Assembly (NCBI GenBank): GCA_965371785.1 | Contig: CBDUZS010000053.1 | Coordinates: 1-18,154, forward strand | Origin: CBDUZS01 sp965371785 | GTDB lineage: Bacteria; Fermentibacterota; Fermentibacteria; Fermentibacterales; JCC-6 | Direction of reading: 5' to 3' | Length of the DNA: 18,154 bases | Shown here: positions 1 to 6,837 of the stretch, in pieces | How the letters are laid out: each line of letters opens with the position of its first letter | Numbering within the stretch: the stretch's first letter is position 1 | The notes under the pieces: generated by a model | The model's input: the letters and a program-made list of their open reading frames with translations, nothing else | Told to the model about the DNA's origin: nothing | Database searches by the model: none | Made by a program: the position numbers and the translations under genes

Positions 1-69
1 ATGAATCTTAGATATTTATGCAGATGTCAACAATGTCGGATACGCCAGCAACCTTATGAATCTGAAAGC

Positions 70-267
70 CTAGAACACCGTCTTAATAGCTCCCCATGTA
101 GTCTGGCTGAAGACCGAGGGAATGTACTCGGCAACCAGTACGTTGTCGAAGTCACACGCGAACGAGCCTTGCGGGTTTCTCATGCACTCGAGTGCCACGG
201 AGCCAGGCCCCGTGACATCACTATCCGCCGTGACCAGCATCCAGCCTGGCTCAGTACCCTTGTACCG
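70..267 (-). pseudogene. C-terminal remnant of a secreted protein (minus strand)
   Basis: Reading the minus strand from 267 down to a TAG stop at 70-72 gives an open frame of about 65 codons, bounded upstream by an in-frame TGA (268-270). The first ATG (238-240) would give 56 residues, but no Shine-Dalgarno precedes it. The residues look like real protein: a Gly/Ser/Val segment, then CDFDNVLVAEYIP, then QTTWGAIKTVF at the very end. An FDN motif followed by a terminal WGxIK tail recalls the ends of beta-sandwich exported proteins from several uncultured bacterial phyla (family memory, not a search). There is no signal peptide or complete domain, so I read this as the 3' remnant of a longer gene cut off by rearrangement. 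A frameshift near 265 could join it to another minus-strand frame, but that frame soon runs opposite the ferredoxin gene. Function is unknown. Confidence 0.5.
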
Positions 268-288
268 TCACTCGAGTATCGATATAGA
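260..288 (+). promoter_or_regulatory. Possible sigma-70-type promoter before the ferredoxin gene
   Basis: TTGTAC at 260-265 and TATAGA at 283-288 are separated by 17 bases and lie about 68 bases upstream of the preferred start at 356. The -35 match is poor and the -10 moderate. It overlaps the decayed minus-strand fragment. The rest of 289-340 shows no other structure. Confidence 0.3.
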
Positions 289-355
289 TGAAGATAAACA
301 AGGTCTGGCCTTCGGGTGAGCAGTGGAGGTCAATCTTTTCAGGGGGAGGATGACA

Positions 356-913
356 ATGGGAACCGACCACGAGCACCGATTGTGTACCTTTGAAGAAGCC
401 GAGAAAGCGATAAGAAACCATACGAATTTCTACATGAACGAGTGCTTCTGCAGAGGACCTGCAAAAGCCGGCAAACTGCCCTGGGATTACTGCGGTCACG
501 AGGTCAGCAACTGCATTGGATTTCGTGAACCATCCGGCGAAGAGGCCGGGCTCGAATTCGTCAGGATTTCGCGGCAGGAAGTTCTGATCAAATTCGAGAC
601 CTGGAAACGCCAGGGCAACTTCTTCAGATTCATGGAGGATGAAGACTGGCTCTGTTTCTGCTGCAGCTGTGGCTGTGGATTCTTCAGGGACAAGGACGGA
701 CAGAAGGTAAAGGATTCATGCGAGAAGGCACCCTTCATCGAGAAGACTGACCTCGACAAGTGCACTCTTTGCGGTGATTGCATTGATGTCTGCTCTTTCG
801 ATGCTCGCTCCATCAGTGATGAGGTAATGCTCGTCGACGGAGAAAACTGCTACGGCTGTTCCGCCTGTGAGTACGCCTGTCCCACGGGTGCAATCACGAT
901 GATTCCCCGCTGA
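356..913 (+). CDS. Cys-rich 4Fe-4S ferredoxin-like protein
   Basis: A 185-residue, probably cytosolic electron-transfer protein with 19 cysteines. The C-terminal third is a standard dicluster ferredoxin: C136, C139, C142, C146 and C165, C168, C171, C175, the last in CPTGAI. The N-terminal part has two further Cys sets: ECFCR (C30, C32) with C46 and C53, and a dense WLCFCCSCGCGFFR block (C100-C107) followed by C122. Such blocks occur in a family of larger ferredoxins from anaerobes whose partners are unknown. The start ATG at 356 is chosen because an AGGGGGAGG site (341-349) lies 6 bases ahead; the in-frame GTG at 323 and ATG at 350 are less well placed. It heads a tightly spaced plus-strand gene run. 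Its redox partner is not evident; the hydrogenase operon 8 kb downstream is a candidate consumer or donor by inference only. Confidence 0.85.
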   Translation: MGTDHEHRLCTFEEAEKAIRNHTNFYMNECFCRGPAKAGKLPWDYCGHEVSNCIGFREPSGEEAGLEFVRISRQEVLIKFETWKRQGNFFRFMEDEDWLCFCCSCGCGFFRDKDGQKVKDSCEKAPFIEKTDLDKCTLCGDCIDVCSFDARSISDEVMLVDGENCYGCSACEYACPTGAITMIPR

Positions 914-928
914 GTACATTCCAGACAG

Positions 929-1690
929 ATGACTCGGAAACGATTTTTACCGGAAATCCATGAAATTACGGAAGCTGCTTCAAACGAAGACCCGGCTCTC
1001 TTCGTATACGCTGTACACGACCAGCTGGACCCGGTTGTTGCGCTTGTCGGTTCAACAGGCAGCTCTGTCGATCTGGAAAAACTCCGCCGTATTTTGATGG
1101 AACTGGTTTCGAATGCCGTTAACGCCAGGCTGGGCAGCAGGCTTATGAAGCTGACCGGTTTCACGAGAGAAAGGCTGCTTGGTGTTTTCGGCGTGAACAT
1201 TCTCTACCCCGATGATTCCGTGGACAGGATGGATTACTCGAACCCCGATGCTCGAGCCCTGGAAACTGCCCTGGGCATGCCCATTCCCCTTTTTGTGAGA
1301 TTACCGCTGAAGGAGAAATTCACAGCTCTCGAAGTGGACCCGGAAGACAACTGGGTGTACCTCGACGTTCTCTGCAACGACTCGGGATCGTTCAGGGTTC
1401 TCGTCGGATCATTTGACCATGTATGCGAAGAGGATCTCAGGGAGATACTCAGGAGGTTTGAAAAACTCGAGACTACGAAATCGGAGATCCTGGTGGAACG
1501 CGCAGCCTACGAGGATGAGATGGGGATCTTCAGGATGCCGTCCTTTACCGGTGGTGGAGGTTTCGGTCTAGTATGGTGTATCGAGGTCGCAAGGAACGAG
1601 AACCTGTACCTTACCTGTCTTTTCGAACACGGTGCGGACCGAAAGCCTGTATTCTCTGTCAGCAACATTTCTCCTGGAGCGGACGGATGA
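929..1690 (+). CDS. GHKL/HATPase-like domain protein
   Basis: A 253-residue soluble protein with no transmembrane segment. Two stretches fit a Bergerat-fold (histidine kinase/anti-sigma kinase type) ATPase. Residues 52-66 read as an N-box helix with E58 and N62 in ELVSN, and residues 208-214 form a glycine-rich G-box (GGGGFGL) followed by a helix-like WCIEVAR. No His-phosphotransfer helix is seen. The spacing between the boxes is long (about 145 residues) and an obvious intervening D-x-G-x-G box is missing, so ATP binding is not assured. Single-domain proteins of this kind act as Ser/Thr kinases of partner-switching anti-sigma systems or as related non-enzymatic regulators, but no anti-sigma antagonist is nearby. 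It starts 15 bases after the ferredoxin gene and its TGA overlaps the next ATG, so it is in the same transcript. The assignment is moderate and could be wrong at family level. Confidence 0.6.
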   Translation: MTRKRFLPEIHEITEAASNEDPALFVYAVHDQLDPVVALVGSTGSSVDLEKLRRILMELVSNAVNARLGSRLMKLTGFTRERLLGVFGVNILYPDDSVDRMDYSNPDARALETALGMPIPLFVRLPLKEKFTALEVDPEDNWVYLDVLCNDSGSFRVLVGSFDHVCEEDLREILRRFEKLETTKSEILVERAAYEDEMGIFRMPSFTGGGGFGLVWCIEVARNENLYLTCLFEHGADRKPVFSVSNISPGADG

Positions 1691-2031
1691 GTGGTTATTC
1701 CATGTACGACAGGATATACGGGGTCGTTAAAACGATTCCGGCAGGTAAAGTGGCATCGTACGGGCAGATCGCCAGGATTGCCGGGAGATGCTCGGCGAGA
1801 AACGTCGGCTACGCCATGTCCTCCGTTCCGGTCGACAGCGGAGTCCCCTGGCACAGAGTCGTCAACAGCAGGGGAATGGTCAGTGTGCGAAGTCACGGTC
1901 AGGAATGTACTGCCCAGCGGCAGCTCCTGGAAGGAGAAGGTGTAGGATTCAACCCCTCTGGAAGAATCGACTTCAGTGTTTTCGGATGGAAGTTCCCCGA
2001 TTTCCTATCGTTGAGAGAGGAAGTATTATGA
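1687..2031 (+). CDS. Alkyltransferase-like (ATL) protein, MGMT family
   Basis: 114 residues with the DNA-binding domain of O6-alkylguanine-DNA alkyltransferase: IPAGKVASYGQIA (17-29), the ARNVGYAM segment with its arginine finger region (37-44), and PWHRVV (54-59). In true MGMT/Ogt enzymes the motif is PCHRV; here W55 replaces the acceptor cysteine, which defines ATL proteins. ATL proteins bind O6-alkylguanine, flip it out, and flag the lesion for nucleotide excision repair instead of repairing it directly (family knowledge). Length matches stand-alone ATLs, about 100-120 residues. The start overlaps the previous stop as ATGA (1687-1690), and the stop overlaps the next ATG, giving strong translational coupling on both sides. 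Longer readings of the same frame upstream lie inside the previous gene. Confidence 0.9.
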   Translation: MSGYSMYDRIYGVVKTIPAGKVASYGQIARIAGRCSARNVGYAMSSVPVDSGVPWHRVVNSRGMVSVRSHGQECTAQRQLLEGEGVGFNPSGRIDFSVFGWKFPDFLSLREEVL

Positions 2032-2294
2032 AGATAGAAGTCCGAAAACCGGAACAGAGCGAGCTGGTAGAAAAGGGAATCCTCTCATGGCCGATCTGGA
2101 CGTGCGAACCATCTGAATTCGACTGGTCATATACCGACAGGGAAACCTGCTACATCCTCGAGGGGAAGGTAACCGTTCAGACCAAAGAGGGAAGCGTGAC
2201 ATTCGGCAAAGGGGATCTTGTGGTCTTCCCCGAAGGGCTTTCCTGCGTATGGAGCGTCGAAGAGGCTGTCAGGAAACACTATAACTTCGGCTGA
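2028..2294 (+). CDS. Small cupin-domain protein
   Basis: 88 residues forming a single cupin barrel. The motif-1-like part lies around Y44-G59, from a CYILEGKVTV strand to the glycines of the turn, and the GDLVVFPEGL segment (70-79) is the typical second half. It resembles the Cupin_3/DUF861 group of short proteins annotated near ureidoglycine aminohydrolase, but the His ligands of metal-binding cupins are not evident, so it may bind a small ligand without metal catalysis. The substrate is unknown. Its ATG (2028-2030) overlaps the TGA of the ATL gene. Longer upstream readings of the frame lie inside the ATL gene and are rejected. Confidence 0.8.
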   Translation: MKIEVRKPEQSELVEKGILSWPIWTCEPSEFDWSYTDRETCYILEGKVTVQTKEGSVTFGKGDLVVFPEGLSCVWSVEEAVRKHYNFG

Positions 2295-2345
2295 AGAACT
2301 GTTCGTGTCGCTTGTGATTAACATGCTTCGCTGGGAGTGAGAAGA

Positions 2346-3884
2346 ATGAAGAAGCTCAGAGAGATGGCTCGGAAGCTGCGTGATCTGAGATCTGAATACA
2401 GCCGTCTGAACTGGACGAAGTACACCACTGGATTCGATTTCGGAATTGAAGATGCATACGCCTCCATTCTGAAGTTGCTCAAGTCGAACGAGAGCTGGGA
2501 CCTGATACAGAACCTCCGGGAGACAGACCTCAGACCGGTTGACAGACGGCGTGTCGAGATAATGGAGAACACCTTCAAACCGTACCATCTCTCCGAAAGG
2601 CTGAACGAGCTGACTCTCGAGATGATGAAGATGAGGAACAGTCTTTCATCAGTGCTCAACACACATAGATGCAGGATCGACGGCAGGGAAGTGTCGTCTT
2701 CTGAAATTGCGAAGATACTCTCTTCAGAACCGGATAGAGAAATACGGAAAAAGTTTCTGCTTGCGAGAACACAGGTGAACAGACCCCTTGTGGATGCTGG
2801 TTTTCTCGATTTGATTGCCCTCCGTAAGGAATACGCTTCCGAGTATGGCTCAGCCGATTACGTCGAATACCAGCTGGAGAAACAGGAACTTGATCCGAGG
2901 ATGTTCGATACGTGGATCGGTGATGTCCGTGAAGTTCTCCCGCTGATGAACAAGCTCAGCACCGAGTTCTCTGAAGAGGCGATCGGTGTTTCCGACCCCA
3001 TGCCCTGGGACTACGCCTACATATCAGCAAACATTGCGCCCGAACTGAACCATCGGGTCGACATGTCAGGTTTTTTCGAACCGGTACAAAGGCTCTTCAA
3101 CAGATTCGGATTCGATGTATCCGATATGAACATCACGTACGATGTCTTCCCCAGGAAGAACAAATCGGAATGGGGGTACAACTTCCCTATCGAAACTGGA
3201 GCTGATTCCAGGATTCTTGCCAACGTCAGCGACAGGTTCTTCGAGTTCGGAGTGCTGCTTCACGAAACCGGTCACGGACTCCACAATTCCGCAATGGATC
3301 GGGATGAGGCTATTCTGAACATGGGAGTCAGCGGAATCGTGTCCGAGGGGATTGCCAACCTCTTCGGCAGGTTACTCAAGCATGTAAGCTTCTTCTCCCA
3401 GTTCTTCGAAGACGATATGGACAAGGCCGAGAGGAATTTTGCCAGAGTAAAGACATGGAACAGGGCAAATCAGCTCAGATCGGTTGCCAGAATCCTTTTC
3501 GATCAGTCACTGTACCGGAACAGTGTCGAGAGTATCGATGACATACACCACCTTGTATGGCAGATGAACAGGGATCTTCTGGATAAAGCCCCCTACGCTG
3601 ACGAGCCTTTGTGGGGTTTCCTGATTCACTACACTACCCACCCTATCTACCTGCACAACTACCTGCTGGGGGATCTCACCTGTGATATGCTCGAGGATGT
3701 GTTCGCGAAGAGAGAGAATATCGATGATGTGGTCGACAAGGCGGAGAGTTTTGGGAAATTCCTGCTCGATGAGGTTATAGGTGTTACCGGACGGTATCGT
3801 TTTCAGGAACTGTTCAGGCGAATAAGTGGAGAGGATCTCTCCTTGCGGTTTCTTACGGACAGGTTGAAGAAGGAGACATCCTGA
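2346..3884 (+). CDS. M3-family oligoendopeptidase (zinc metallopeptidase)
   Basis: A 512-residue soluble peptidase that should cut oligopeptides in the cytosol. The M3 zinc site is complete: H306-E307-T308-G309-H310 followed by E334 in GIVSEGIANLF, 28 residues after the first His, as in thimet oligopeptidase/PepF relatives. The helical N-terminal half and a C-terminal part with a HPIYLHNYLLGDL segment are also typical. It is somewhat shorter than classic PepF (about 600). No signal peptide is seen. ATG 2346 is chosen because GGGAG lies 8 bases ahead; a GTG at 2337 overlaps that site. It follows the cupin by about 50 bases and precedes the asparaginase homologue by 11, which fits a peptide and amino-acid catabolism segment of the run. 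Confidence 0.9.
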   Translation: MKKLREMARKLRDLRSEYSRLNWTKYTTGFDFGIEDAYASILKLLKSNESWDLIQNLRETDLRPVDRRRVEIMENTFKPYHLSERLNELTLEMMKMRNSLSSVLNTHRCRIDGREVSSSEIAKILSSEPDREIRKKFLLARTQVNRPLVDAGFLDLIALRKEYASEYGSADYVEYQLEKQELDPRMFDTWIGDVREVLPLMNKLSTEFSEEAIGVSDPMPWDYAYISANIAPELNHRVDMSGFFEPVQRLFNRFGFDVSDMNITYDVFPRKNKSEWGYNFPIETGADSRILANVSDRFFEFGVLLHETGHGLHNSAMDRDEAILNMGVSGIVSEGIANLFGRLLKHVSFFSQFFEDDMDKAERNFARVKTWNRANQLRSVARILFDQSLYRNSVESIDDIHHLVWQMNRDLLDKAPYADEPLWGFLIHYTTHPIYLHNYLLGDLTCDMLEDVFAKRENIDDVVDKAESFGKFLLDEVIGVTGRYRFQELFRRISGEDLSLRFLTDRLKKETS

Positions 3885-3895
3885 GGAGAGTACAA

Positions 3896-4387
3896 ATGGA
3901 ACTACTGGTGCTGACAACAGGTGGATCGATTGACAAGACCTACTCCGCTGCAAAGAGTTCGTTTGTCGTAGGTGTACCCGCAGCAAGGCGCATTCTGAGC
4001 GATGCGAATGTAACCCTTGAAATAGAGGTTCATGAGCTTTTCAGAAGGGACAGCCTGGATATTTCAGAAGAGGACAGGCTTGCAATATCGCATGAAATAG
4101 GAAAGTCATCCTGCAGGCGGATTGTTATTACGCATGGAACCGATTCCATTGTTGAAACCGCACGTTTTCTCGAGCCGTCTAACGACAGGACGATTGTCCT
4201 GACCGGAGCCATGAGACCTGCTGATTTCAGAAAAACCGATGCCGAATTCAATCTGGGAGCCGCCATTGCCGCAGTACAGATCCTGCCCGGGGGTGTGTAC
4301 ATCGTCATGAACGGCCGGATACTTACATCGGCGCATTCGCGCAAGAATCCCGAGCGGGAAATATTCGAGGAGATCTTAGAAAATTGA
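3896..4387 (+). CDS. Single-domain asparaginase homologue
   Basis: 163 residues equal to the N-terminal domain of L-asparaginase; full enzymes have about 330. The strand-turn TTGGSID (7-13) carries Ser where type I/II enzymes have the nucleophilic Thr. The second site HGTDS keeps the Thr-Asp pair. GAMRP is present, followed by a FNLGAAIAAVQ helix. The active-site Lys of the two-domain enzymes has no clear equivalent, and the C-terminal domain that completes the active site of the adjacent subunit is absent. Short asparaginase-domain proteins of this length are a recurrent family, so this is not a truncation by mutation: the frame ends cleanly and overlaps the next start (TTGA at 4384-4387). 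Hydrolysis of asparagine is possible but unproven. No signal peptide. Confidence 0.8.
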   Translation: MELLVLTTGGSIDKTYSAAKSSFVVGVPAARRILSDANVTLEIEVHELFRRDSLDISEEDRLAISHEIGKSSCRRIVITHGTDSIVETARFLEPSNDRTIVLTGAMRPADFRKTDAEFNLGAAIAAVQILPGGVYIVMNGRILTSAHSRKNPEREIFEEILEN

Positions 4388-4821
4388 GGAAACTCTTTCG
4401 GATTCTGATACCAATTCTTCTCACAGGAGTTGTTATCGGGGGGGTATGGGTATTCTCGACCTATGCTGTAACCAGGCCGGCCATAAGAGATGCGGCGCTA
4501 GTGCTTCATGCCGCTCTGGTCGAGAACCCTTCGATGACCGTAGAGCAGGCGGAGTCCATTCTCGTCGAGCTTCATCATGCTGGGGTACTTAATCTCAAGC
4601 TGCTCAACGACAGCATCACTGGAGACCATTTTGGAAATCCGCTGTGCATCGAACTGTATGTTGACTCAATTCAGCTGAGAGTCTACTGCATGAGCCCCGG
4701 CATAGACGGTATGCCGGGAACATTCGATGATGTCGGATACTCCTATTGTTCCGAATACCATCAGATGGTCTTTCCAGTCAACGTCAGCAACCCGCCCACG
4801 TACGAGGATGATATTCCTTGA
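4384..4821 (+). CDS. Membrane-anchored pseudopilin-like protein
   Basis: 145 residues. A basic start (MRKLFR) is followed by one hydrophobic helix (about residues 7-27) and an extracytoplasmic domain. The C-terminal half contains SPGIDGMPGTFDDVGYS, which resembles the acidic calcium-binding loop near the end of type II secretion major pseudopilins. The helix lacks the prepilin cleavage motif (Gly then Phe/Met with Glu at +5), so it is probably a stable anchor and not an assembled pilin. Translation starts at TTG 4384, overlapping the asparaginase stop; GAGGAG lies about 11 bases ahead and no early in-frame ATG exists. It is the last gene of the run. Function is unknown. Confidence 0.65.
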   Translation: MRKLFRILIPILLTGVVIGGVWVFSTYAVTRPAIRDAALVLHAALVENPSMTVEQAESILVELHHAGVLNLKLLNDSITGDHFGNPLCIELYVDSIQLRVYCMSPGIDGMPGTFDDVGYSYCSEYHQMVFPVNVSNPPTYEDDIP

Positions 4822-4844
4822 ACATTCCACTGACTCAGACTGAT

Positions 4845-4869
4845 CCGGTCTCGACCGGTACATTTTACA
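4845..4869 (+). terminator. Weak hairpin after the first gene run
   Basis: CCGGT (4845-4849), loop CTCG, ACCGG (4854-4858), followed by TACATTTTACA. The 5-bp GC-rich stem is short and the T tract is weak, so this is only a candidate terminator for the run ending at 4821. The rest of 4822-5036 shows no ORF and no convincing promoter. Confidence 0.3.
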
Positions 4870-5036
4870 TCTCGGCGTAAATATCAGGGAAATATTCAGT
4901 TATGCAGGGACTGTACAGAGGGGCGGTAATGCGCCATTATTAATCTATTAAGCCAGGTCTTCGTGATCCTGAGGGGTCTCCCAATGGGACTGGATTCCGA
5001 ACCTGACGTGTACTACCCGATCAGGGGAAAGGAGTC

Positions 5037-5561
5037 ATGAAAAACCCTCAGGATCATTACTCATCTTTGCTAGAACAGAAAATCAATGCTCTTCAGCTCA
5101 GAGTCAGTGAGCTGGATGGTATTAACTCCGCACTCAGGCGCTCAATCGAAGCGTTGCTCGACAGGGAGGCCCGCACCTCCATTGCCCTGACTACGGCTCG
5201 AACCGGTATATGGGAGTACGATCTGGGCAGCGGACACATCTCCATCGATCCAGGTCTCATGTTGCTTCTCGGGTTGCGGGATGGGGAGGACAGCTGCAGT
5301 CTGGAAGACTTCGATTCCTATCTTGTTCCCGTCGAACGCGAGAACCTGAAGAGCGCATTGTGCCGCCTTCTTGCTGGAGATATCGAGCATGCCAGAATAG
5401 AATTCCAGATAAGGAACAGCCGTTGCGGCAATATGTTACTTGCTGTGGATGGCTCTCTTGTGCTGGACGGAGAAGGACAGCCTTCGAGGCTGATCGGCAT
5501 CTGCACTGACCTGACCAGGATTCGGGGTCTGGATCTCGAATCAGAAGAACCCGGCGCCTGA
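5037..5561 (+). CDS. Stand-alone PAS-domain protein
   Basis: 174 residues. Residues 8-47 form an amphipathic, Leu/Glu-rich helix likely to be a coiled coil. From about 48 to 168 there is one PAS fold: the ARTGIWEYDLGSGHI start, the central SLEDFDSYLVPVERENLK segment typical of PAS_3, and the closing strand ending in GICTDLTRIR. The protein stops straight after the PAS domain, so there is no kinase, cyclase, phosphodiesterase or DNA-binding output domain. It could be a sensor that works by pairing with another protein, or a leftover of a longer kinase. AAAGGAG (5028-5034) lies just ahead of ATG 5037. Its 3' end overlaps the 3' end of the opposite-strand permease by 21 bases. No ligand residues can be identified. 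Confidence 0.75.
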   Translation: MKNPQDHYSSLLEQKINALQLRVSELDGINSALRRSIEALLDREARTSIALTTARTGIWEYDLGSGHISIDPGLMLLLGLRDGEDSCSLEDFDSYLVPVERENLKSALCRLLAGDIEHARIEFQIRNSRCGNMLLAVDGSLVLDGEGQPSRLIGICTDLTRIRGLDLESEEPGA

Positions 5562-6269
5562 ACCGGCGGTAACAAGGCCAAGAAAACCCAGCAGAATCAA
5601 TGACAGGCGGAGAAACCTCTTCTCGCTTACTGAACCGGCGAGTTTTACTCCAGCCAGAACTCCAGCGATTACCACAGGAAACCTGTAGAGGATGCTGATT
5701 GCCACATCTCCAGTGAGCATGCCGCCAGCGATGAAAACGGGAACTGCTGCAATGTTGAGTACAAGGAAGTAGGCTGAGATGTTTGCTCTGAAAACCTGTT
5801 TGCCGACAGCCTGGTTCGTCAGGAAGAGAATGACGGGTGGACCGCTGAAGCCCGTTACGCCGTTCATGATTCCACTGATAATGCCTACCGGGATGAAAGC
5901 CATCTTCTCGTTCCGTATGCGAATCCTGAACCCTGTCAGATAGATCACTGAGGACAGCGTAACCAGAACACCGACAACGGTTCTGAGCAGGGTTTCACTA
6001 CCCTGACCCAGTAACCACACTCCAGCCGGAAGTGAAACCACTCCAGCTATTATCAACGGAATGATCCTCTTGATATCAAGGAACTTCCTTGCTTCCAGAA
6101 AGATGATGAGATTCAGGAAGATACTGGTGACACACAGCATGGGAACCGCCGTTCTCACGGGCATCAAGAAAACAAGAAGAGGAAGGGAGAGCAGTGAGTA
6201 TCCGAATCCCGTAAATCCCTGGAGGCAGGCAGCGACAAGCAATACAACCATGGACAGTACGAGATCCAT
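5541..6269 (-). CDS. TauE/SafE (TSUP) family membrane permease
   Basis: 242 residues with about eight hydrophobic helices arranged as two repeats. Each repeat opens with the family's Gly-rich motif: GFTGFGYSLLSLPLL near the N-terminus and GVTGFSGPPVILFL in the middle. TSUP proteins move small organic or inorganic sulfur anions (sulfite, sulfoacetate, taurine-derived) or related organic acids across the inner membrane; nothing here fixes the substrate. ATG at 6269 is preferred because GGAGGAA sits just ahead; an upstream in-frame TTG at 6299 and ATG at 6281 would add residues that include this ribosome site. It is a single-gene unit, divergent from the phosphatase gene and convergent with the PAS gene. 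Confidence 0.88.
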   Translation of the reverse strand: MDLVLSMVVLLVAACLQGFTGFGYSLLSLPLLVFLMPVRTAVPMLCVTSIFLNLIIFLEARKFLDIKRIIPLIIAGVVSLPAGVWLLGQGSETLLRTVVGVLVTLSSVIYLTGFRIRIRNEKMAFIPVGIISGIMNGVTGFSGPPVILFLTNQAVGKQVFRANISAYFLVLNIAAVPVFIAGGMLTGDVAISILYRFPVVIAGVLAGVKLAGSVSEKRFLRLSLILLGFLGLVTAGSGAGFF

Positions 6270-6325
6270 TGCTTCCTCCATGATCGTTTTCGAGCGCAAG
6301 AACCGCTGTGGTCTGTCAAGGCAGT

Positions 6326-6331
6326 ATTATA
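6326..6331 (-). promoter_or_regulatory. Consensus -10 box in the divergent permease/phosphatase spacer
   Basis: The minus strand reads TATAAT at 6331-6326, about 57 bases ahead of the permease start, but no good -35 lies 16-18 bases further up. The same A/T core reads TATTAT on the plus strand (6325-6330) and could also serve the phosphatase gene. Candidate only. Confidence 0.35.
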
Positions 6332-6387
6332 TCGTTCGGAAGAGGAAGCGGAGAGAGACAGCGAACCCGTGAAGGAGCTGACAACCA

Positions 6388-6837
6388 GTGCACTGGTGGA
6401 TTGACGAGCCCATCCTGATGGGCAGCCATAACCCGTCTGACTGCGAATTGGATGATTTTCTGCGAAGGGGAGTAAAGACACTGGTCTCGCTGCTCGAGCG
6501 GAAAGCGGAGAAACCAGCCTACGATCTGGCTCCTTTCGAGAGCGGTACACTTACAAGAATCTCGCTGCCCGTCCGTGATTTCAGTGCACCAACTCACGAT
6601 CAGCTCAAAGAGTTCGTAGAACTCGTACGAACTCATGGAAAAAGAGGTACCGTACTGGTTCACTGTCAGGGTGGAGCAGGTCGTACCGGAACCTTTGGAG
6701 CCGCATGGCTGATCAGTGGCGGATTCACCGCTGAACGTGCGCTGGTCTCAGTACGTCAGGCAAATCCCGGAGCCGTAGAGACTCTCGAGCAGGAGGGATG
6801 CATAAGGGAGTTCTATGAGGTTCTGAGGAAAATCTGA
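6388..6837 (+). CDS. Cys-dependent dual-specificity/tyrosine phosphatase
   Basis: 149 residues. The active-site loop is VHCQGGAGRTGT (91-102) with nucleophile C93 and phosphate-binding R99, the CX5R signature of the protein tyrosine phosphatase superfamily. D64 in VRDFSAPT sits where the general acid is expected. Small size and compact loops fit atypical dual-specificity (CDKN3/PTPMT-like) phosphatases, which dephosphorylate proteins, lipids, RNA or polyphosphates; the substrate is not readable. No signal peptide. Start is GTG 6388 with AAGGAG 10 bases ahead; no early ATG is well placed. Its TGA abuts the stop of the opposite-strand antiporter with no spacer. Confidence 0.88.
   Translation: MHWWIDEPILMGSHNPSDCELDDFLRRGVKTLVSLLERKAEKPAYDLAPFESGTLTRISLPVRDFSAPTHDQLKEFVELVRTHGKRGTVLVHCQGGAGRTGTFGAAWLISGGFTAERALVSVRQANPGAVETLEQEGCIREFYEVLRKI

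Noticed and set aside
1..291. A 96-codon plus-strand frame starting at base 1
   Set aside because: Its composition (many Arg, Cys, Gln, no recognisable motif) is that of an antisense frame, and the opposite strand at 70-267 gives far more protein-like sequence.
1687..2031. Active O6-methylguanine-DNA methyltransferase
   Set aside because: The acceptor Cys is Trp (PWHRV), so direct alkyl transfer is not possible; it is an ATL protein.
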